Assembly (NCBI RefSeq): GCF_030532965.1
Contig: NZ_JAUNKC010000028.1
Span: 1 to 43,624, forward strand
Direction: 5' to 3'
DNA length: 43,624 bases
From: Corynebacterium sp.
GTDB taxonomy: Bacteria; Actinomycetota; Actinomycetes; Mycobacteriales; Mycobacteriaceae
In this document: positions 41,528-43,624 of the stretch, piece by piece
Layout: each line of letters opens with the position of its first letter
How positions within the stretch are numbered: the first letter of the stretch is position 1
Translations under genes and position numbers: made by a program
The notes under the pieces: model-generated
Database searches by the model: none
The model's input: only the letters and a program-made list of their open reading frames with translations
What the model was told of the DNA's origin: nothing

Positions 41528-43189
41528 TTATCCGAATGTGAAGGAGTAGAGCTGCAAGCCTTCAGATGGAGTGACCGTGATCAATTCCGATTCATTCTTG
41601 TCTTTACGGATGATGTCGACGGAACCGTCTTCGGTGATATCGAATTCTTGGGTTTCGCCCGATTCCCGCTTCACGGTGATCTTGCCCGTGCCGCTGAGAA
41701 CCAACTGCACCCACTTGGCCTGGTAATTCAGTTCGATGTGTGCGTCTTCGGACTTAGGGGTGATGGAGGTTTCCTCAACGTTCCACTTGCCAGCCAGGGA
41801 GTAGAAGCCGAGCTCCGGGGTTTCACCGGTACCGAAGTCGTGTTCACCAAGCCGCTCGCCACGGACAGCATTCCACTGGTACTTAGAACGCTCAGCGCCG
41901 AGGTAGGTTTCTGGGGAGCGAGGCTCACGAGCTTCCGCTTCTACTCCCTTTTCAATTGGATCCGGCAGGGTGATGCTTGGGTCGCGGTCTTGGAGCAGCT
42001 GGCGGATAACCATTTCGGTTTCAGCGTAATCACCTTCACCCTCGTGGATTTGGCGCAGCTTACCGGTGTGGTCAGCCAAGTACCGTGCTGGCCAGTAACG
42101 GTTATTGAAGTTCTTCCAGGTAACAAAGTCATTGTCCTGTACTACTGGATAGTTGATTTTTTGTGTTACGACGGCATCCTTGACGTTAGCCAGCTCGCGC
42201 TCGAAAGCGTATTCCGGAGCGTGAACGCCGATGACTTCAAAGCCGTAATCCTTGTAGTGATCGTAGAGCTTGGTGATGTGCTCATTCGCGCGCTGGCAGT
42301 TAATGCAGGCATATGCCCAGAAATCCACAAGCGAAACTTTGCCGGAGGTGTGTGGATCGACTGGCTTGTCGGTGTTAATCCACTCGCCCAATCCTTCAAA
42401 CTTAGGCAGGTCGCCGCAATCGTGTGCCTCGGAAACGCCTAGTGTCCGGCACGCTTCCAGGCTACCGCCAGCAGTAGAGCCACCTGCTTGGATTTTTTCA
42501 CCGAGTGCCTGCTGTGCCGCACCTGTCCAGTCCGGTAATGCCCGCTGAATAGCAGCCGGAGCATCATACGCAAGCGCCACCGCCAAGGCGATAACGACCG
42601 CACCCGCACCGCGTCGAAAAGCATTGCCGTGCTTCTGAAACCAGTCCACGCGCTGCCCAATCTGGTTTCCACCGAGCGCAAAGCCCAATAGCGGGATAGC
42701 AGCACCGACGGCAAAGGACATGGTCAAAGCGATAATCGTCGCATCAATCTCACCGGTTGCAGCGGCAACGGTGATAGCAGCCAACACTGGGCCAGCACAT
42801 GGCACGTACACCGCGCCGAGGGCAAGACCCACGGCAAAGCCACCCCGGCCCTGTACCTTCGACTGCAAGAAATTTGCTTTAGGTAACCGATCAAACGGTG
42901 CTTGGAGTATCCGCCCGATCGCTGGGACGATCATGCCCAGACCCACGAGAACCAGAAGCCCGATACCAACCCACCGAACTGTATCTTGCGGCAATCCCAG
43001 CGCATTAAGCACCACTGAGCCGATCAGGGTGATGATGGCGAAGCTGAGCGCCAAGCCAGCCACCACTAGATAAGGGCGTCGTTTATCACCAGCACTGACA
43101 GCCAAAATGAGCGGCAGCACCGGAATAATACATGGCGACAAACTTGTTAAAATACCGCCAATCAAACCTATGAGGATCATTGAAAACAT
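41528..43189 (-). CDS. dipZ: DipZ-type CcdA-thioredoxin fusion protein
   Basis: The 553-residue protein starts at ATG 43189 with AAGGAA upstream; longer in-frame starts are less likely. Residues 1-245 form a six-helix CcdA domain whose two key cysteines lie in LTSLSPCIIPVLPLI (C20) and YVPCAGPVLAAI. A thioredoxin-like domain follows with VDFWAYACINCQRANEH, the redox pair C295-I-N-C298. The C-terminal 180 residues form a strand-rich domain. It should carry reducing power out to the cell wall. M. tuberculosis DipZ has the same three-part layout. Confidence 0.93.
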   Translation of the reverse strand: MFSMILIGLIGGILTSLSPCIIPVLPLILAVSAGDKRRPYLVVAGLALSFAIITLIGSVVLNALGLPQDTVRWVGIGLLVLVGLGMIVPAIGRILQAPFDRLPKANFLQSKVQGRGGFAVGLALGAVYVPCAGPVLAAITVAAATGEIDATIIALTMSFAVGAAIPLLGFALGGNQIGQRVDWFQKHGNAFRRGAGAVVIALAVALAYDAPAAIQRALPDWTGAAQQALGEKIQAGGSTAGGSLEACRTLGVSEAHDCGDLPKFEGLGEWINTDKPVDPHTSGKVSLVDFWAYACINCQRANEHITKLYDHYKDYGFEVIGVHAPEYAFERELANVKDAVVTQKINYPVVQDNDFVTWKNFNNRYWPARYLADHTGKLRQIHEGEGDYAETEMVIRQLLQDRDPSITLPDPIEKGVEAEAREPRSPETYLGAERSKYQWNAVRGERLGEHDFGTGETPELGFYSLAGKWNVEETSITPKSEDAHIELNYQAKWVQLVLSGTGKITVKRESGETQEFDITEDGSVDIIRKDKNESELITVTPSEGLQLYSFTFG

Positions 43190-43468
43190 AGCGTTCCTTT
43201 CATGAAGCATCCCGCTTATCAAGCGGCTCATAAAGGGTTACGGCGCTGACGCAAAAACGGATTGGAAAAATTTTCTCCCGCCCACATAAACCGGCTTTAC
43301 CTGCGGAAACAAAAAGTTTTCAAAATTTTTTCTAAAAATCCAATCCAGTTTGCCACCCCACTCCGAAACAGTTTGTGAGTGCCACCGAATGGCACATCAT
43401 AGATAGGTTTTCCAGACCGACATCTTTAATAGACAGACAGTTTCTGATTCCCTACAAGGAGTACTCTC
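43190..43468. promoter_or_regulatory. Divergent region between dipZ and the lipoprotein gene
   Basis: GTGCCA (43379-43384) and TGGCAC (43390-43395) form a perfect 6-bp inverted repeat within TGTGAGTGCCACC. TTTAATAGACAG around 43423-43434 could be the -10 of the lipoprotein. AAGGAG at 43456-43461 is its ribosome-binding site. Leftward promoter elements for dipZ are not clear. Confidence 0.4.
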
Positions 43469-43624
43469 ATGATCAATCGTAAGTTCATCGCCTCGATCTT
43501 CGCCCTCGGTGTCGCAGCAACCGGCCTGGTCGCTTGCAACGATTCCGGTTCCTCCGCCCCGGCTTCCGAGTCCGCCATGATGCAAAGCGACAAGATGGAA
43601 AAGGACGCCATGGACAATGACGCC
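43469..43624 (+). CDS. Lipoprotein, N-terminal part only (cut by the window edge)
   Basis: The 52 visible codons from ATG 43469 give MINRKFIASIFALGVAATG, then LVACNDSG with the lipobox cysteine, and a Ser/Met/Lys-rich linker (SESAMMQSDKMEKDAMDNDA). The frame is open to the end of the window. In mycobacteria, genes flanking dipZ encode fasciclin-domain antigens MPT70/MPT83. A fasciclin lipoprotein is therefore plausible, but no domain is visible here. Confidence 0.75.
   Translation, partial: MINRKFIASIFALGVAATGLVACNDSGSSAPASESAMMQSDKMEKDAMDNDA

Overview
The window looks like chromosomal DNA of a Corynebacterium, probably of the C. diphtheriae / C. ulcerans type, although the species is not proven. 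The grounds are a galactan-building glf gene next to a secreted PGRP amidase, and the conserved neighbourhood serS - plsC - cof - GntR regulator - septum-formation protein - phosphoglycerate-mutase-like protein - pheA - LCP protein - glpQ - ldh, which I recall from C. glutamicum. Start and stop overlaps are actinobacterial in style, and several genes look leaderless. The backbone is moderately GC-rich. The islands are visibly AT-richer, most clearly 33.8-36.9 kb.

Layout. 0-3.9 kb holds a NADAR-fold protein translationally coupled to a hexapeptide-repeat (left-handed beta-helix) protein. The beta-helix gene is divergent from an acidic orphan protein, and the beta-helix/acidic pair is then repeated. 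4.0-5.6 kb is an ImmA/IrrE metallopeptidase plus DUF4411 PIN protein pair. 5.6-9.1 kb holds glf and a PGRP amidase. 9.4-11.4 kb is a two-gene restriction-modification system: a C5-cytosine methyltransferase and a NaeI-like endonuclease. 11.4-15.1 kb is a tightly coupled eight-gene Asp23/AmaP-like envelope-stress operon with its own ECF sigma factor. 15.3-21.1 kb is mostly core genes (CPT-like kinase, cof, plsC, serS, GntR, septum-formation protein, zincin). 21.5-22.4 kb is an orphan AbiEi-like regulator behind a striking nested palindrome. 22.8-27.8 kb is core again (histidine phosphatase, pheA, amidase, CPBP protein, LCP glycopolymer transferase). 28.1-29.2 kb is a Panacea/Doc toxin-antitoxin pair whose toxin 3' end appears frameshifted. 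29.2-32.4 kb is an ABC pair and a sodium:amino-acid symporter.

32.5-36.9 kb is an acquired island. Two decayed insertion sequences (IS3-type and IS5-type) abut each other, followed by an AT-rich four-gene operon that I read as an Sdp-type toxic peptide system in the order sdpC (toxin precursor) - sdpA - sdpB (maturation) - sdpI (immunity). The toxin precursor has two cysteines six residues apart just ahead of a very hydrophobic stretch, as in the Bacillus SDP peptide. From 37.1 kb the core resumes: DUF5926, glpQ, a lipoprotein, ldh, dipZ and the start of a second lipoprotein that runs off the window.

The window is unusually dense in conflict and defence functions placed between housekeeping blocks: restriction-modification, three toxin-antitoxin-like loci, a toxic peptide locus and a NADAR module. 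An 11-base motif, GCTTTTCGACG, occurs at least eleven times on both strands, inside and outside genes, far above chance, and I cannot assign it a known role.
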